Positions 61,901 to 64,000 of a DNA stretch of 64,000 nucleotides are shown one piece after another. The DNA is taken from positions 7,248,171 through 7,312,170 of the forward strand of contig OU452236.1 in assembly GCA_911728455.2 (NCBI GenBank), written 5' to 3'. Numbering within the stretch: the first letter of the stretch is position 1; each line of letters opens with the position of its first letter. A model generated the notes under the pieces. That model did no database searches. It saw only the letters and a list, made by a program, of their open reading frames with translations, and was not told the origin of the DNA. Made by a program: the position numbers and the translations under genes. Origin of the DNA: Marthasterias glacialis (Eukaryota; Echinodermata; Asteroidea; Forcipulatida; Asteriidae).

Positions 61901-64000
61901 TCTTTAAGCCTGCTTGTTCATGCACGTGTTGAATCACTTTTTGGGTGGTTACATGTACTTAAAATTCAACCATTGGAAAAACTGCTGACATGACGGATGC
62001 AAAGTGCTACCCTTTTATTGTGTTTCTTGTCTTCAGTATTAGGGTAAAAATAAAACTTAATTCTTGTTTTATGGAGTTGTTGCATTGACTAAAAGAATTA
62101 TAGTTCCAGTATTTTAGTTTGAACTGGATGTTTGGTTTGTAGGCATGTACCACAGTAAGACAGCGGAAAGATTCTATGGGATCTGACGGGGGTGACACTG
62201 AGAGCAATTCCCTGAATGAGTGTTACGGAGATGACTTTGGCAGCTCTGATGAGAGTAGTGAAGGTAAATACAATGCCATGGGGATGGGGTGGTGTGTAAG
62301 ATTAGTCTACCGAGTTAGAAAGATAGGCTCCACAAGATGTACTTTGTTTTTTTAAAAGAGATTTCTTTATTTATGTTATTATTATATTTATAATATTTAT
62401 ATTATTATTGTCCCTAATTGTTTCATTAGAAGTTACTGTTTTGCTATCAAGGTGAAATTTAGGACATTCTCCTTTTGAAGTTGACTTCTTAGTTAGGAAA
62501 ATTTGTTTTGTTTAAGTGAAGATTATACAACCAGCCATTTAGAGATTTGCGTTTGGTTTGGTTTGGATTTTTTTGTTTTGTTTTGTTTTTGTTTTGTTTA
62601 ATTTTGACTGGTATCTTATAGACGAGGATAGCGAGCCCATACTAGGACCTTGGTTTGAAGAAACTCTGACCCCTGATTCTGAATCTAAAGAGACCGTGTC
62701 TAACAATCAAGGACCTCCTCCACCAGTGCCAGGAGGAAGTAAGCCAGAGGCCAAGAAGGAGACGGGAAAGCGAGAGGAGTCTCCCAGCATCACAGAAGGA
62801 ATGGACAAAGAGGAACCATCTCAGGTACTGTGGGCTTCTTCATTTTAATACGACTTGTTTGTTTATTACTCGCGCATCCCAAACACAAAGCGGCTACAAA
62901 CCCAAGCTAATAGTTACCGTAGCTGCTGGCTTGCCAACTACCACTGCATACTACATGACTAAACAGTTCTAATTATTGTTGTTGTTAATGATAATGACGT
63001 TATCTTTTTAAAAACTCCATGAATTTGTTTTGATTATTTCTATGAAATGATATTTTTTTTCCCCTTTGTGTACTTTTAGTATCTGAAGCTTGCCTCTGAT
63101 GTTCTACAGTTTTTGACAGTACACCTTCTGAATTCCAGTAATGATCTTGTCCATACCTTCCCTAGGTAAGATCCTGTTGCGCGCTCATGGCACTGATAAT
63201 TCATATTGTTTTTACGAGACGTATGCGGAGTCATGAATATGAGACCTATTTTAAGTAGCACCTCGTAATTTTTTTACAAATTTGTTTTTACATTAATTAT
63301 TCCTGATGTAAGAATGACACTGTTTCTTTACTGATGATGTTACAGTTGTGTTTATCTTTTCCTTTCCATGGCAGTTTGTCCTTCACGGAGGTTCATATTG
63401 CTGGTATTGCTGGCGTTGTCAAAGATCTAGACAAGGGACTTGTCAAAATGGATGATGGTAAATATAACATTACTTCATTAATGCTTGAGTGAAGACCCCC
63501 CTCATGTGCCATAATTATCTGCTGCTGCCTTGCCTGGGGTGGGGGTTGAATACATCGTCGGCATGCATTTTGAGCAGTGTGTGCAAAGATAGGACCACTA
63601 ACATGTCCTTTTTGTCTAATTTGACATCATAGTAATAACACTCAGTTCTTGTATAACACTTTCTGAGTGCTCAGAGCACTCATTATTTTTTAGCTTTATT
63701 ATGTTTAATTATGAGAACCATTGATATAGCACCTTGTAATGGTTTACAAGGTGTTGGGGGGCAATCTGTAGCCTATCATGGGTGTGTTTAACTCTGATTA
63801 TGCTTTCTTTGTATCTAGGTGTTTTGAATGACAACTTAGCAGCACTCAACCTGTCAGCAGCACTACTCCACTGCATTCACACACTGCTGGCATCAAAGAC
63901 TTTATCACAGACCCTACAGGTAAAGTTTGAGGGATGGTGAAATATTACTTTGTAGGGAATTCTGATCCTCAGGTTTTCAAGTGTGATCTTGACACTGGTT
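52933..64000 (+). CDS. UBR4: E3 ubiquitin-protein ligase UBR4, N-terminal part (continues past window)
   Basis: Giant N-recognin (about 5200 residues in vertebrates; p600, Drosophila poe) acting in the N-degron pathway and autophagy. Exons: 52933-53054, 54705-54802, 55149-55252, 55547-55679, 56575-56720, 57234-57466, 57746-58013, 58656-58715, 59281-59489, 60208-60307, 60882-61022, 62143-62263, 62622-62824, 63080-63165, 63375-63457, 63819-63919. All are GT/AG and in phase, 736 codons with no stop. Diagnostic blocks in UBR4 order are MATSGG at the start, FVALSAHYIT, GLCTGSGQLQR, LLDVCLNLPFLQRYINAFHDA, LALPTLEPMTP, SSQQVRSG, LHMLGAWCILRDLDRILNLN, NLLINLFTSAYKK and the acidic EDSEPILGPWFEET. This part is helical, armadillo-like scaffold. 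The UBR box, hemi-RING and calmodulin-binding parts lie downstream of the window. It is divergent from AP3M. Confidence 0.96.
53344..53417. repeat. Hairpin repeat in UBR4 intron 1
   Basis: 'gtggcgaaggatttttgacatc' shortened to its core 'aaggatttttgacatc' is mirrored by 'gatgtcaaaaatcctt'. The arms are 22 nt (53344-53365 and 53396-53417) with one mismatch, around a 30-nt loop. Confidence 0.8.
54978..55007. repeat. Perfect 14-bp-arm palindrome
   Basis: 'aatttctgaatcat' and 'atgattcagaaatt' are exact complements separated by two T, in UBR4 intron 2. Confidence 0.85.

Overview
The window looks like nuclear DNA of a marine invertebrate. The genes have many short exons separated by introns of a few hundred to several thousand bases, with GT/AG junctions, and the non-coding DNA is packed with small inverted-repeat elements, tRNA-derived SINEs and microsatellites. 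An echinoderm is my best guess. It rests on the style of the repeats and on recalled similarity, so it is inference and not proof.

Left end (1-11137): a tandem satellite with a monomer of about 485 bp, about 23 copies, running off the left edge. It has higher-order structure: the same truncated monomer occurs twice 3540 bp apart, and a near-identical two-monomer block of 970 bp is repeated. It ends abruptly at about 11137. From 11138 to 19188 there is no convincing gene. The stretch holds an inverted-repeat element, a tandem duplication, a 5'-truncated LINE with a reverse-transcriptase remnant, a strong hairpin repeat and two weak protein-like fragments.

Centre (19189-36606, + strand): a ten-exon gene whose splice junctions keep one frame for 904 codons. 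It encodes a signal peptide, three cadherin repeats, a fourth degenerate repeat, the juxtaposed region typical of CELSR/Flamingo proteins, EGF-like modules and one laminin G domain. It then stops exactly where CELSR proteins would go on to more EGF/LamG modules, the GAIN domain and the seven-helix membrane part. It therefore reads as a compact, probably secreted CELSR relative, and it is the most interesting object here. Its introns carry a 42-bp minisatellite, an 890-bp foldback element with tandem-repeat arms and an intact target duplication, and several other inverted-repeat elements.

36607-43477 is intergenic and rich in repeats. It includes a TTG/GTC microsatellite just past the stop codon, a SINE and a hAT-like MITE with an 8-bp target duplication.

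Right side: AP-3 complex mu subunit (43588-52550, - strand, 11 coding exons, 416 codons, complete) and the 5' part of UBR4 (52933 onward, + strand, 16 exons, 736 codons in the window, continuing past 64000). They are divergent, with 382 bp between start codons, which suggests a shared bidirectional promoter. One AP3M intron holds a broken partial copy of the neighbouring exon. AP-3 mu (endosome-to-lysosome cargo sorting) and UBR4 (N-degron ubiquitin ligase) are housekeeping genes. Nothing suggests that the three genes form one pathway.
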